Positions 15,017-23,473 of a stretch of DNA of 28,870 bases are shown in pieces. Location of the stretch: assembly GCA_905214995.1 (NCBI GenBank), contig CAJMOT010000014.1:1-28870 (forward strand). Direction: 5' to 3'. Source of the DNA: an uncultured bacterium (GTDB lineage: Bacteria; Verrucomicrobiota; Verrucomicrobiia; Opitutales; Intestinicryptomonadaceae). Numbering within the stretch: position 1 is the stretch's first letter; every line of letters begins with the position of its first letter. A model generated the notes under the pieces. It saw only the letters and a program-made list of their open reading frames with translations, made no database searches and had not been told where the DNA came from. The position numbers and the translations under genes are program-made.

Positions 15017-16576
15017 ATGCCGCCAAAAAACACACCATCGGAACTGGCAGCCGCCTATGTCCGAATGTCAACCGACCATCAGAATTATTCGACCGATAAT
15101 CAGATGGAGACCATATGCAAATATGCCAAACGCTTTAACTTGAAAATAGACGTAAGATTCTCGGACGACGGCAAAAGCGGAGTGACGATAGACAAGCGCG
15201 ACGGGATAAAAAGCATGCTTGAATTAATCAAATCCGGGAAGGCCCGCTTCAAGCACATATTGGTGTATGACGTGAGCCGCTGGGGGCGTTTTCTTGATCC
15301 GGATGAGGCGGCATATTATGAGTTTGAATGCAAGCGAGCCGGAATAAAAGTGCACTATTGCGCGGAAATGTTTGAAAATGATGGGAGTTTCGCAGCCGAC
15401 CTGTCAAAAATCGTGAAACGTAAGATGGCCCATGAAATGGTTCGCGAACTTTCGGCAAAAGTTCTTCAAGGGCAATGCAATTTAATCAGGCGAGGATACA
15501 AGCAGGGAGGATTTGCCGGATACGGATTGCGCCGCGCTCTGATAGATGAGAGGGGCAATTTCAAATGCATATTAAACCATGGAGAGCGGAAATCCATACA
15601 ATCGGACAGAGTTGTACTGGTTCCCGGGCCGCCCGAGGAAATAAGGAATGTCAGGCGAATATATTCCATGTTTGTCGACAATGGTAAAAAAGAAGGCGAA
15701 ATAGCCACAACGCTCAATTCCGAGGGAATACTTTCCGATCTCGGACGAAAATGGACTATAGGTACGATTCGCCAGATACTTACAAATGAGAAGTATATAG
15801 GGAATTACTTGTTCAACAAGGTATCGCGGCGTATTGAAATACAAAATCCATATTCCACAAAGCGCATAACAAGGAGAAATCCTCAGAAGGATTGGGTTCG
15901 CTATGAAGGCGGATTTGAAGCCATCATTGAAAAAGAACGATTTATACGCGTCCGAGAAATAATGGCTGAACGCTCAAAGAAGCTCTCGGACGAATATTTG
16001 CTGGAAAAGCTGCGCCAGCTGTATAGCAGGCATAAAATGATCAGCGGAGTTCTCATCAATGAAACCGTAGACATGCCTTCAAGCGCAGTTTATGCTCATA
16101 GGTTTGGAAGTCTTATAAGGGCTTACCATGCCGTCGGATATACTCCGGATAGGGACTACAGCTATATAGAGCTTAATCGCTTTGTCCGTAAGATGCATTC
16201 CGACATAATTGATTCAGTCTTGGCGCAGGCTCGAGAAAGAGGCCTGGATTTCGATGGATTTGACAGAATTATGATAAACGGCGAGATCTCGCTATCCGTT
16301 ATTATAAGCAGGTGTCGCGCATCCCCCAACGGATTGACCTCTTGGATGCTTAAATTTGAAAGGCGAGACATTGCCGATTTTACAATAGCGGTGAGACTGA
16401 ATCAGGATAATATCACCGTCAAAGACTATTATGTAATTTCCAAATATGACATGGATTTGTTTGACAAAAAACTCGGCGAAAAAAACGGGCTTTTGATGGA
16501 TACATTCAGATACGACGATATTGAATGGTTCTATGCCATGTTTGAGCGAAAAGAACTGCAAGAGGAGGCCATATGA
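15017..16576 (+). CDS. Serine recombinase (resolvase/invertase superfamily, large form)
   Basis: Site-specific recombinase of 519 residues from the ATG of MPPKNTP. An in-frame TTG nine bases earlier is less likely. The N-terminal catalytic domain has AAYVRMSTDHQNYSTDNQ with nucleophile S18, and VYDVSRWGRF with the D-x-S-R-x-x-R signature. The Recombinase domain follows (GGFAGYGLRR, then LNSEGILSDLGRKWTIGTIRQILTNEKYIGN). No Cys zinc ribbon is seen. Instead there is a helical segment, SSAVYAHRFGSLIRAYHAVGYTPDRDY, also known from rhizobial recombinases that sit beside ParB genes. It overlaps the next gene (ATGA) and is first of a three-gene unit. It is AT-rich relative to the backbone. Confidence 0.93.
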   Translation: MPPKNTPSELAAAYVRMSTDHQNYSTDNQMETICKYAKRFNLKIDVRFSDDGKSGVTIDKRDGIKSMLELIKSGKARFKHILVYDVSRWGRFLDPDEAAYYEFECKRAGIKVHYCAEMFENDGSFAADLSKIVKRKMAHEMVRELSAKVLQGQCNLIRRGYKQGGFAGYGLRRALIDERGNFKCILNHGERKSIQSDRVVLVPGPPEEIRNVRRIYSMFVDNGKKEGEIATTLNSEGILSDLGRKWTIGTIRQILTNEKYIGNYLFNKVSRRIEIQNPYSTKRITRRNPQKDWVRYEGGFEAIIEKERFIRVREIMAERSKKLSDEYLLEKLRQLYSRHKMISGVLINETVDMPSSAVYAHRFGSLIRAYHAVGYTPDRDYSYIELNRFVRKMHSDIIDSVLAQARERGLDFDGFDRIMINGEISLSVIISRCRASPNGLTSWMLKFERRDIADFTIAVRLNQDNITVKDYYVISKYDMDLFDKKLGEKNGLLMDTFRYDDIEWFYAMFERKELQEEAI

Positions 16577-17442
16577 GAAAACACTGTGTAATAAAAATGG
16601 TAAATGTCGCGGATATACGTGTGATAAATTCAAGAAACCGGGAAGCGAAAAAATATGCGGAAATCAGGGAAAGCGTAAAAACTCTCGGACTTAAAACCCC
16701 GATTGTGGTCGCCCCGCGCCGCAATGAAGACGGAAAATTATACTATGATCTGGCCTGCGGAGAAGGCCGCCTTAACATATACAAAACCCAAGGAATGGAA
16801 AAAATCCCGGCAAGGGTAATAGATGCCGACGATGCAGATTTGTATATAATGAGCCTTGTCGAGAATTTTGCACGCAAGCAATATAATAAAACTGCGCTTC
16901 CCGCTGAAATACAGAGACTTTTAGAAGAGGGGTATTCCATTATGGAAATATCCCGAAAATTGGGAATACCGCAAAGCTATGCATCGGAAATCATAAAGTT
17001 GATAAGAAAAAATGAACATCAACTTTTAAAAGCGGTAATGAACGGAAGGCTTTCGATCGGGACTGCGGTATTGATATCTGAATGCAGCGGAGACGAAGAA
17101 ATTCAAAGGGCTATAAGCGACGCCTATGAAAAGAAGGAAATAAAGGCGGGCGCCTTGAAATATATAAGTGCCATACTGAAGAACCGTTCTGACGGAACGT
17201 TGATGCGCAAACCCGTCGGGAACCAGCAAAAAGGACGGGCTTTCGTAGAGGAATGCAAGAGGAAGATTCAAGAAGGTGCAAGATATCTCCACAAAGCCGA
17301 CATATACCAGAAAAATCTGGATTATATCAAAGGCGCCTTTTCAAAAATTTTGAAAGACGAGTGTTTCGTAAATCTGATGCATTCACAGGGAATGCATAAC
17401 ATCCCCAAAACTTTGGCGGAGACCGGATATGGAAGCAAATGA
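16573..17442 (+). CDS. ParB/RepB-like protein 1
   Basis: 289 residues with an N-terminal ParB/Srx-type nucleotide-binding fold and a helix-turn-helix. The ParB box is VINSRNREAKKYAEIRESVKTLGLKTPIVV, followed by YYDLACGEGRLNIYKTQG and the ENFARKQYNKT motif that takes the place of the CTP-binding GERR-type box. The HTH is about residues 118-140 (GYSIMEISRKLGIPQSYASEIIKL). The C-terminal part resembles plasmid RepB partition proteins. A strong GGAGG ribosome site and an ATGA overlap couple it to the recombinase. No ParA is nearby, so ordinary partition is unlikely; it may guide the recombinase or bind att sites. That role is inference. Confidence 0.85.
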   Translation: MRKHCVIKMVNVADIRVINSRNREAKKYAEIRESVKTLGLKTPIVVAPRRNEDGKLYYDLACGEGRLNIYKTQGMEKIPARVIDADDADLYIMSLVENFARKQYNKTALPAEIQRLLEEGYSIMEISRKLGIPQSYASEIIKLIRKNEHQLLKAVMNGRLSIGTAVLISECSGDEEIQRAISDAYEKKEIKAGALKYISAILKNRSDGTLMRKPVGNQQKGRAFVEECKRKIQEGARYLHKADIYQKNLDYIKGAFSKILKDECFVNLMHSQGMHNIPKTLAETGYGSK

Positions 17443-18331
17443 TACAATCAAGGCGGGTTTTGACATTAGAGTTGTAACGGTAAAAGTTTCAAATCTGATT
17501 GAGACCGTTTCGCGTCCCAACTATAAAAAACTGGCATCATACCAGTCTATTCTTGCGTCGATAAAGGACGTCGGGATTCTGCAGCCGATTTCTATCTATC
17601 CCACAGGAGAAGCCGGCAAATATAAAATAGTTGAAGGCCATCTTCGCTATTATGCGGTCAAAGAGCTGGGGGAGAAAGAAATAGACTGTATTGTGGCCTA
17701 TGACGACGAAAGATATACCCAGGAAGCCAAAGTTAATTACATCAACCCCATTCAGCGGGCAAAAATGTTCTCCAAGGCATTGAAAAGTGGAGTAGATATA
17801 AACCGGATGTCTTCGGCTTTGAATATAGAAAAAAAGAAAATTCTCATGGAAATCAGGGCTTCCGAGGGAATAGACAGTAGGACGCGGGAAATACTGAAAA
17901 CGGCGCCAGTATCTACCGCGGTTTTGCGGGCGCTTGCAAAAGTTCGTCCGACACGCCAGATAGAAATTGCACAGTGCATGATAAACGCAAACAATTATAC
18001 CATACATTTTGCAAGCGGACTTGTCATGTCGTCACCGCAGTCTCTAATGTATGAAGAAAAACGCCCCAAACCCAAGAATTATATTTCGGCGGATATCTTG
18101 AGCAGCATCTCCAAAGAACATTCAAACATGCAGGCAAAAATAATGGAAATTCGCTCCGAGTATAGGGAAAACGTCTGCGAGATGAAGATTCTCGCGTCAT
18201 TCATTGAAAAAATCATGAACAATAACATATTGAGCGAATATCTGAAACGTAACTTCGAAAGCATACACCACGAATTTCAAAGAATTGTTCAAAATGAAAT
18301 ATTGGATGATTCAGAATCCGACGATTGTTGA
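17429..18331 (+). CDS. ParB/RepB-like protein 2
   Basis: 300 residues, paralogous in layout to the preceding gene but clearly diverged. The ParB fold contains YKKLASYQSILASIKDVGILQPISIYP, then YKIVEGHLRYYAVKELGEKEIDCIVAYDDE (the GHLR box corresponds to the ParB G-E-R-R/GHRR region). The second half has VSTAVLRALAKVRPTRQIEIAQCMINANNYTIHFASGL, a pattern remembered from the RepB C-terminal family of rhizobial recombinase-linked proteins, then a coiled-coil-like tail. It overlaps the previous gene by 14 bases and ends the unit. Possible AT-rich target sites follow at 18334-18383. Confidence 0.82.
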   Translation: MEANDTIKAGFDIRVVTVKVSNLIETVSRPNYKKLASYQSILASIKDVGILQPISIYPTGEAGKYKIVEGHLRYYAVKELGEKEIDCIVAYDDERYTQEAKVNYINPIQRAKMFSKALKSGVDINRMSSALNIEKKKILMEIRASEGIDSRTREILKTAPVSTAVLRALAKVRPTRQIEIAQCMINANNYTIHFASGLVMSSPQSLMYEEKRPKPKNYISADILSSISKEHSNMQAKIMEIRSEYRENVCEMKILASFIEKIMNNNILSEYLKRNFESIHHEFQRIVQNEILDDSESDDC

Positions 18332-18333
18332 AA

Positions 18334-18383
18334 ATTCATTTACATAGTCATATATATTTATATACAATTTCACATAAATGAAT
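18334..18383. repeat. AT-rich inverted repeat just after the ParB pair
   Basis: Perfect 9-base arms attcattta (18334-18342) and taaatgaat (18375-18383) flank an almost pure AT core with a second small palindrome of TATATA units. It begins three bases after the second ParB gene stops. It could be a terminator, a ParB-type centromere or a recombinase crossover site; there is no way to decide from sequence alone. Confidence 0.4.
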
Positions 18384-19045
18384 GGCATAATAATTTACAT
18401 CTAATAGCGAAAATTGTTTAGAATCACATGAAAAATGTTTTTTACAAATATATTCCAACTCACCAGTTGTAAGTAACCATACAAGATTTTTGGCTTTCGG
18501 GGTAGGGGGGCATAACTGGAATTTACATGAATGTGTATTCCGGAAAATAGTCGGGCTTTCGCAAAGCAATGCGGTGGGCAATATGCGCGCACCGGAAAAT
18601 CCATAAAGCATTGTTGCATTCTTGGGAAGATTGTATTTATGCAAAGCTCTACGAAAAGCAGTTTCCCACTCAGAAAGCCTATCGTTGAAAATATAATCAT
18701 AGTCTTTTTATTGTTTTTCAGTTATTTCATCAGAGTTGGTAGAAATTAAATATCCGCCGAAGTTCGTCCATGTTATCACCGCAATATTATTATCAGCAGC
18801 AAATTGTATAAATGTTTAGACTCGCCATTCCAATAAGATAAATTTTTCCACATTCTCTCCGGTTCTTTATCCCAAGTACATATTGCAATTACACCCCGAA
18901 CACAGGGAATTTTTGACTTTTCCGCCATTTCATTTTTCTCTTTTGTCCATGCGGAAGGCATTCTTATCAAATAAGTAATTTCTTCTACCTTTGACTTTTT
19001 GCGCCAATCACTTCTTGAGGACTGTGTTTTGTCTAGTACTATGAA
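18348..19045 (-). pseudogene. Decayed protein gene with frameshift and nonsense mutation
   Basis: Three protein-like stretches follow each other on the minus strand. Stretch one (from 19045) includes SDWRKKSKVEEITYLIRMP and VIAICTWDKEPERMW. A one-base loss near 18806-18808 switches frame to FAADNNIAVITWTNFGGYLI. That frame meets TAA at 18708-18710 but continues in the same frame with YIFNDRLSEWETAFRRAL and KNATMLYGFSGARILP to a TGA near 18348. No start codon is found, since a TAG (19046-19048) precedes the open stretch. The residues look like true coding sequence but no family was recognised. It marks old insertion or loss inside the block. Confidence 0.55.
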
Positions 19046-19105
19046 CTAATTATCTGAAATTTTCCTCAATTCTAAACCAAATTTTGAATTGTAGGGAAAA
19101 ATCGC

Positions 19106-19159
19106 TTGACTTCACCCCAAACCTCCTACAATTTAAAATTAGATTTTTAATTGTGGGAG
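19106..19159 (+). promoter_or_regulatory. ATPase-gene promoter with 17-base inverted repeat
   Basis: TTGACT (19106-19111) and TACAAT (19127-19132) form a possible promoter with a short 15-base spacer. The -10 lies inside an inverted repeat whose arms are 19123-19139 and 19143-19159 (15 of 17 positions pair). A further copy of the arm (attttgaattgtaggg) lies at 19081-19096. The three copies of an AATTGTRGG half-site suggest binding of a regulator, and the repeat could also fold in the mRNA just before the start codon. Confidence 0.5.
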
Positions 19160-19163
19160 TTTT

Positions 19164-20390
19164 ATGTTTATAGAGCGCAATATAAAAGACACCTTTGAAC
19201 GTATTAATTCATTCTTTCCCGTCGTATTGCTGATCGGGGCGCGCCAGGTTGGCAAAAGTACTTTTTTGCGTAAAATCGCGGAACCTAGGCGCAAATATGT
19301 TTCTTTGGATCCCCTCGACGTCCAAAAGCAGGCCCGAGAAGATCCGCGCCTATTTCTCTCAAACAACCCTGTTCCTGTTATTTTTGACGAGATACAGAAT
19401 GTTCCAGAACTGCTTCCGTATATAAAGACCCTTGTTGACGAAGCTCGCATAACTTCGCCGGGAAAGGCTAAAGGAATGTTTTGGCTTACCGGTTCGCAAC
19501 AATTCCATCTAATGAAGGGAGTTTCCGAATCTCTCGCGGGGCGCATCGGGATTTTGAATCTCTATGGGCTATCAAACGCGGAGATTGAGGGGCGTAGGTC
19601 TCAAATCTTTATCCCAGATATACAAAGCGCAAATGTGCCTGCGAAATCGCCTATAGAAGTCTTTGAGAGAATTTGGCGCGGTTCATATCCGGAAATTGCG
19701 ACTGCCAATCCCGATGCGAATATGTGGTCGGCTTTCTTCCAGTCTTATATTCAAACCTACCTTATGCGCGATGTTCGCGTATTGACGCAGGTTGCGGACG
19801 AACATAAATTCTACGATTTTCTTAGGGCAGTTGCCGCACGAACGGGACAAATGTTGAATTACTCGAGCCTCGCACGCGACGCAGACATATCCCAACCTAC
19901 TGCAAAAAGCTATTTGAGTATTTTGGAAACTTCGGGGATCGTAAAGTTGCTTTATCCATACTCTCGAAATAAAATTCGCAATATGGTTTCAACGCCCAAG
20001 CTTCATATGCTCGATACAGGGCTTGCGGCGTTTCTTACAGGCTGGACGTCTCCGAAAGTTCTGATGAACGGCGCAATGGCCGGGGCCTTTTTTGAGTCGT
20101 GGTGCGTTTCTGAAATTCTTAAAAGTTATGTAAATGCGGGAGAGTCTCCAAACTTTTATTATTATCGAGATAAGGACAAAAATGAAATAGATCTAGTGAT
20201 TGAACGCGAAGGTAAAATATATCCCGTTGAATTTAAAAAGGCAGCGACAGTCTCGAATGCCGACGTAAGGTACTTTAATAAACTTTCAAACTTCAATATG
20301 CCGCTTGGCACAGGCGCATTAATAAGCCTCTATCCGGATGCAATCTTAATTAAAGAAAACGTTAAGGCTTTTCCGGCGTTCGCATTGTAG
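19164..20390 (+). CDS. AAA_14/DUF4143 ATPase
   Basis: P-loop ATPase of the archaeal/bacterial AAA_14 plus DUF4143 family, 408 residues, full length. Walker A is GARQVGKST (25-33), Walker B VIFDEIQ with D75 and E76, and sensor WLTGSQQFHLM. The winged-helix-like middle contains YSSLARDADISQPTAKSYLSILE. The C-terminal DUF4143 part has a PD-(D/E)xK-like pattern, NEIDLVI then YPVEFKKA, which may be a nuclease fold. Such genes are numerous and mobile in gut bacteria and their role is unsettled; defence or toxin-antitoxin links have been proposed. It is preceded by the inverted repeat at 19123-19159. Confidence 0.92.
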   Translation: MFIERNIKDTFERINSFFPVVLLIGARQVGKSTFLRKIAEPRRKYVSLDPLDVQKQAREDPRLFLSNNPVPVIFDEIQNVPELLPYIKTLVDEARITSPGKAKGMFWLTGSQQFHLMKGVSESLAGRIGILNLYGLSNAEIEGRRSQIFIPDIQSANVPAKSPIEVFERIWRGSYPEIATANPDANMWSAFFQSYIQTYLMRDVRVLTQVADEHKFYDFLRAVAARTGQMLNYSSLARDADISQPTAKSYLSILETSGIVKLLYPYSRNKIRNMVSTPKLHMLDTGLAAFLTGWTSPKVLMNGAMAGAFFESWCVSEILKSYVNAGESPNFYYYRDKDKNEIDLVIEREGKIYPVEFKKAATVSNADVRYFNKLSNFNMPLGTGALISLYPDAILIKENVKAFPAFAL

Positions 20391-20575
20391 AAGCAACATT
20401 GAGAAACTGAGTTTAGTGCAGAGGACACGAGAAGCATAGCCATCGATATATAACGAGTATGTAATTTTGCGGAATAGTATAGATTTGCGGTTCCTTTTGC
20501 CGAATTTCCGTGAAGAACATTTTCTTTACCAGGTTTTCCTTGAGGAAAGAATCGTAGATTCATATGATTAGACAT
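20330..20575 (-). other. Possible coding remnant in the gap after the ATPase gene
   Basis: The 283-base gap 20391-20673 has no complete gene. A minus-strand frame with internal ATGs (SNHMNLRFFPQGKPGKENVL, then GTANLYYSAKLHTRYISMAM) looks weakly protein-like. It runs into the ATPase 3' end and has no ribosome site, so a remnant or chance are both possible. No family recognised. Confidence 0.2.
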
Positions 20576-20673
20576 AATACATATTGTGCGACAATTTGAT
20601 GCCTGGCTCGGTTGGAATGCTTTTTATGACACCCTTTGAATTCTTAAAATTGGCTTTATCCGTTGAATTTCCG

Positions 20674-21228
20674 TTAGAACCTGATTGCGTATTTGCAGAG
20701 TTCACGGCGTTGGACGGATGTGTATGAATAAACTTTTAAGATTACCGCGAATATCCAAAGAACCGTCAGTGACGCCAAAAATATTACGAGAATTTCGTTA
20801 TCTATCATGCGGCTCATAAAGTTTGGTTTTTTGGAGACGGCGTTAATCACCATAAAATTGACCGATATCGTCCACAATGTAAATATGAGAGCCGAAAGCA
20901 GCCCCAGGTCGAAAAAACTCAGCGCGTTTATCACTTTTCCCGGCTTCGGCTTTATGTGGTCGCTAAAATAACTCAAATAAGCGAACGGCCCCACGAGTAT
21001 TATGTCTGCGAATACCAGCGCAAGCGACGCGGCGACCTTATACGTATGCAAGAATGTGTTTCTTACAGTTTTGGAAACTTCCGGAAATTTCGCGGTAAGT
21101 CTTTTTAAATCATCTAATTCCGTTATATTAAAATAAATTATAGCCAACACGGATACGCAGACGAACGTCCAGAAAATGCGGTGCGTCATTCCCTCGACTT
21201 TAAAATCTTCCTTCTGCGCCTTCTTCAT
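20674..21228 (-). CDS. Small membrane protein with four predicted helices
   Basis: 184 residues, no family recognised. Hydrophobic segments lie at about 18-36, 65-87, 103-128 and 146-167. The ends are charged (MKKAQKEDFKVEG and SVQRRELCKYAIRF). Its ATG lies one base after the ACT-protein TAG stop (TAG-C-ATG), so it is the last gene of the iorA-iorB-paaK-ACT operon. That position makes a transporter accessory or a respiratory/ferredoxin-linked anchor conceivable, but nothing in its sequence shows either. AT-richer than the genes before it. Confidence 0.8.
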   Translation of the reverse strand: MKKAQKEDFKVEGMTHRIFWTFVCVSVLAIIYFNITELDDLKRLTAKFPEVSKTVRNTFLHTYKVAASLALVFADIILVGPFAYLSYFSDHIKPKPGKVINALSFFDLGLLSALIFTLWTISVNFMVINAVSKKPNFMSRMIDNEILVIFLASLTVLWIFAVILKVYSYTSVQRRELCKYAIRF

Positions 21229-21229
21229 G

Positions 21230-21619
21230 CTATTCGGAGAGCAGCTTTTCCGCCGCCTCGATATCCTTAAAAGACATCGCCATCACTGGCTTGTCCCTAA
21301 ACGGGCGCGTAAGAGCGTACATGTACTCGATATTGAGCCCTGCGGACGACGTCTTTTTCAGAATGGATAGCAGGGCTCCCGGCTTATCGTCAACCTCCAC
21401 CGCGAGAACCTCGACGATTTTCGCGAAATATCCAGCGGATTTCAGGGCCTCGGCCGCTTTTTCGGGATCGTCCACTACGGCTCTTACAATGCCGTATTCC
21501 TTAGTTTCGGCTATGGTTATCGTCTCGAGGTTTACGCCGACATCGGCGACCGCCTTGCAGACGCCTTCTAGGTGTCCGGGCGTGTTTTCGAGGAATACGG
21601 ATATTTGTTTAAGTCTCAT
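21230..21619 (-). CDS. ACT-domain protein (tandem ACT)
   Basis: 129 residues made of two ACT folds: RLKQISVFLENTPGHLEGVCKAVADVGVNLETITIAETKEYGIVRAVVDD, and a second from VEVLAVEVDDKPGALLSILKKTSSAGLNIEYMYAL to FKDIEAAEKLL. Both have the ligand-binding P-G-x-L turn. ACT pairs of this type bind amino acids and often lie directly after phenylacetate-CoA ligase in anaerobes. It probably senses aromatic or branched amino acids for the pathway next to it. Longer upstream frames lie within paaK and are not real. It starts 32 bases after paaK stops. Confidence 0.92.
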   Translation of the reverse strand: MRLKQISVFLENTPGHLEGVCKAVADVGVNLETITIAETKEYGIVRAVVDDPEKAAEALKSAGYFAKIVEVLAVEVDDKPGALLSILKKTSSAGLNIEYMYALTRPFRDKPVMAMSFKDIEAAEKLLSE

Positions 21620-21651
21620 GGCGTTTGAGATTGTTGGAGTTGTGGCGAGAG

Positions 21652-22983
21652 TCAAATTTTGCGGTTGTCCACCACGCGCTTCGCCTTGCCCTCGGAGCGC
21701 GGAATTTTGTTCGGCTGCACGATTTTGACTTCCACGCGGATGCCTACGATGTTGACTATCGACGCCTGAATCTTCTTGCGGAGCGCGTCGAGCTGCGAGA
21801 CGCTGTCGCCGTAGCAGCTTTCGGCGACTTCCGCCTCGACAGTGACGGTGTCCAGATCCTTTTGGCGCTCTAAGATTATCCTGTAATTGGGGGTGCATTC
21901 CTCCACGCGCATTAACCCGACTTCGATCTGCGACGGGAATACATTTACGCCGCGAATGATAAACATGTCGTCGCTGCGCCTTCCGATTCTGCGTATCCTG
22001 CGGATGGTGCGCCCGCACGGGCACGGCATATTGATTATGGAGGTAATGTCGTGGGTGCGGTAGCGAAGAATCGGCATCGCCCTTTTGTTGAGGGTTGTGA
22101 GCACGAGTTCTCCCTCCTGCCCGTCAGGCAGGGGGGCGCCCGTCTCGGGGTCGACGATTTCCGGATAAAAATTGTCTTCGAGAATGTGCAGGCCGTTTTG
22201 TTCGCAGCATTCGCCCCCTACCCCGGGACCGGCGATTTCCGACAGCCCGTAGATGTCGAACGCGCGTATGTTCGTGTGCTTTTGCATGAACTGCCGCATG
22301 TGCTCCGACCACGGCTCCGCCCCGAATACGCCGATTTTGAGCGGGAGCTTTTTGAAATCCATGCCGTATTTGTTTTCGCCCTCCTCCACGAGGTGTATGA
22401 AGTAGCTGGGCGTGCAGGCTATGGCGGTGGCGCCGAAGTCGCGCATAATCATCAGCTGGCGTTCGGTGTTGCCGCCGGATGCGGGGATCACCGTGCATCC
22501 CATGCGCTCCGCGCCGCCGTGCAGCCCCAAACCGCCCGTAAAGAGCCCGTAGCCGAAGCAGACCTGCATGAAGTCTCCGCGCCTGACGCCGAACATTGCA
22601 AGGCATCTTAGCGCCGAGCTCGACCAGGCTTCCATGTCCTCCCTCGTGTATGCCACGACTATCGGTTTGCCCGTTGTGCCGCTCGAGGCGTGCAGGCGCA
22701 CGATGTCTTTGGGATCCGCCGCGAACATTCCATAGGGATAGGTGTCGCGCAGGTCGCTCTTCTGGGTGAAGGGGAGCTTTGAGATGTCGTCTATCGACTT
22801 TATGTCGGAGGGCTTGACCCCGAGTTCGTCCATTCTGCCGCGGTGCAACGGCACGCGCTCGTAGGCGAGCTTCACTATTTCCGAGAGCCTCTGCGACTGT
22901 ATGCGCCTAAGCTGTTCGCGCGGGAGGAAGTCCATGGCGCTTTCGGGATGGAAGTCGCCGTTGATGTCGTTCCAATTGTGCAT
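21652..22983 (-). CDS. paaK: Phenylacetate-CoA ligase family protein
   Basis: AMP-forming acyl-CoA synthetase of 443 residues that activates phenylacetate or another arylacetate with ATP and CoA. In this gene order it could also run backward, making ATP from arylacetyl-CoA. Motifs in order: RLHASSGTTGKPIVV (P-loop-like AMP-binding site, 96-110), GAEPWS (221-226), IYGLSEIAGPG (244-254), and YRTHDIT, a hinge/core motif. The C-terminal AMP-binding_C-like domain has CPCGRT, RIGRRSDDMFIIRGVNVFPSQIE and the lysine-containing PRSEGKAKRV. It lies nine bases after iorB stops. Confidence 0.95.
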   Translation of the reverse strand: MHNWNDINGDFHPESAMDFLPREQLRRIQSQRLSEIVKLAYERVPLHRGRMDELGVKPSDIKSIDDISKLPFTQKSDLRDTYPYGMFAADPKDIVRLHASSGTTGKPIVVAYTREDMEAWSSSALRCLAMFGVRRGDFMQVCFGYGLFTGGLGLHGGAERMGCTVIPASGGNTERQLMIMRDFGATAIACTPSYFIHLVEEGENKYGMDFKKLPLKIGVFGAEPWSEHMRQFMQKHTNIRAFDIYGLSEIAGPGVGGECCEQNGLHILEDNFYPEIVDPETGAPLPDGQEGELVLTTLNKRAMPILRYRTHDITSIINMPCPCGRTIRRIRRIGRRSDDMFIIRGVNVFPSQIEVGLMRVEECTPNYRIILERQKDLDTVTVEAEVAESCYGDSVSQLDALRKKIQASIVNIVGIRVEVKIVQPNKIPRSEGKAKRVVDNRKI

Positions 22984-22992
22984 GGCAAAAAA

Positions 22993-23469
22993 CTATATTG
23001 AGTTTTCTCCGAGGACAAACGCGGCCTCGTTTGCCTCGCGCAGCTTTTGGGGGAAGAATTTCCCAATGACTTCGAGCCACTTTTCGCGCGGAATATCCAG
23101 CTTTTTTGAGAGCATTCCGAGGACTGCCACATTGACGGCTTTCGAGCTCTTGAGCTTGGAAAGATCTATCGAATTTGCCGAGAGCGTCACCCCGTCCGGA
23201 GCGAGGGAAGCCGCGTGGACGTCTGACCATTCGGGCGCGAGCGAGAGCAGGAAGTCTATCTTCTTTTCGGGTATCATGGGGCTCACGACTTTTTTGCCGA
23301 AGCGCACGTCGCTCGAAATCGAGCCGCCGCGCTGCGACATTCCGTGAACCTCCGCTTTTTTGACGTCGTAGCCGCACTCGAAGAGAAGCTCGCTCAAAAT
23401 GAGGGAAGCTTTCAGCACGCCCATTCCGCCGAGCCCCGCTATCCTTACGTTTGTGATTTTGTCGCCCAT
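22993..23469 (-). CDS. iorB: Indolepyruvate:ferredoxin oxidoreductase, beta subunit
   Basis: Gamma-type 2-oxoacid oxidoreductase subunit that partners IorA to convert aryl-pyruvates plus CoA to arylacetyl-CoA, CO2 and reduced ferredoxin. 158 residues. The family features are IAGLGGMGVLKASLILSE (10-27), AEVHGMSQRGGSISSDVRFG (39-58) and the C-terminal helix IGKFFPQKLREANEAAF. It is somewhat shorter than the usual 190-200 residues, ending soon after this helix. The start follows iorA by four bases, so the two are translated as a pair. Confidence 0.93.
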   Translation of the reverse strand: MGDKITNVRIAGLGGMGVLKASLILSELLFECGYDVKKAEVHGMSQRGGSISSDVRFGKKVVSPMIPEKKIDFLLSLAPEWSDVHAASLAPDGVTLSANSIDLSKLKSSKAVNVAVLGMLSKKLDIPREKWLEVIGKFFPQKLREANEAAFVLGENSI

Positions 23470-23473
23470 ATGC

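Noticed and set aside
16573..18331. Plasmid partition locus or origin
   Set aside because: Two ParB/RepB-like genes are present, but there is no ParA ATPase, no replication initiator and no iteron array in the window.
21620..22024. Long N-terminal extension of the ACT protein
   Set aside because: It is an out-of-frame reading of paaK rich in Arg/His; homologous ACT proteins start at MRLKQIS.
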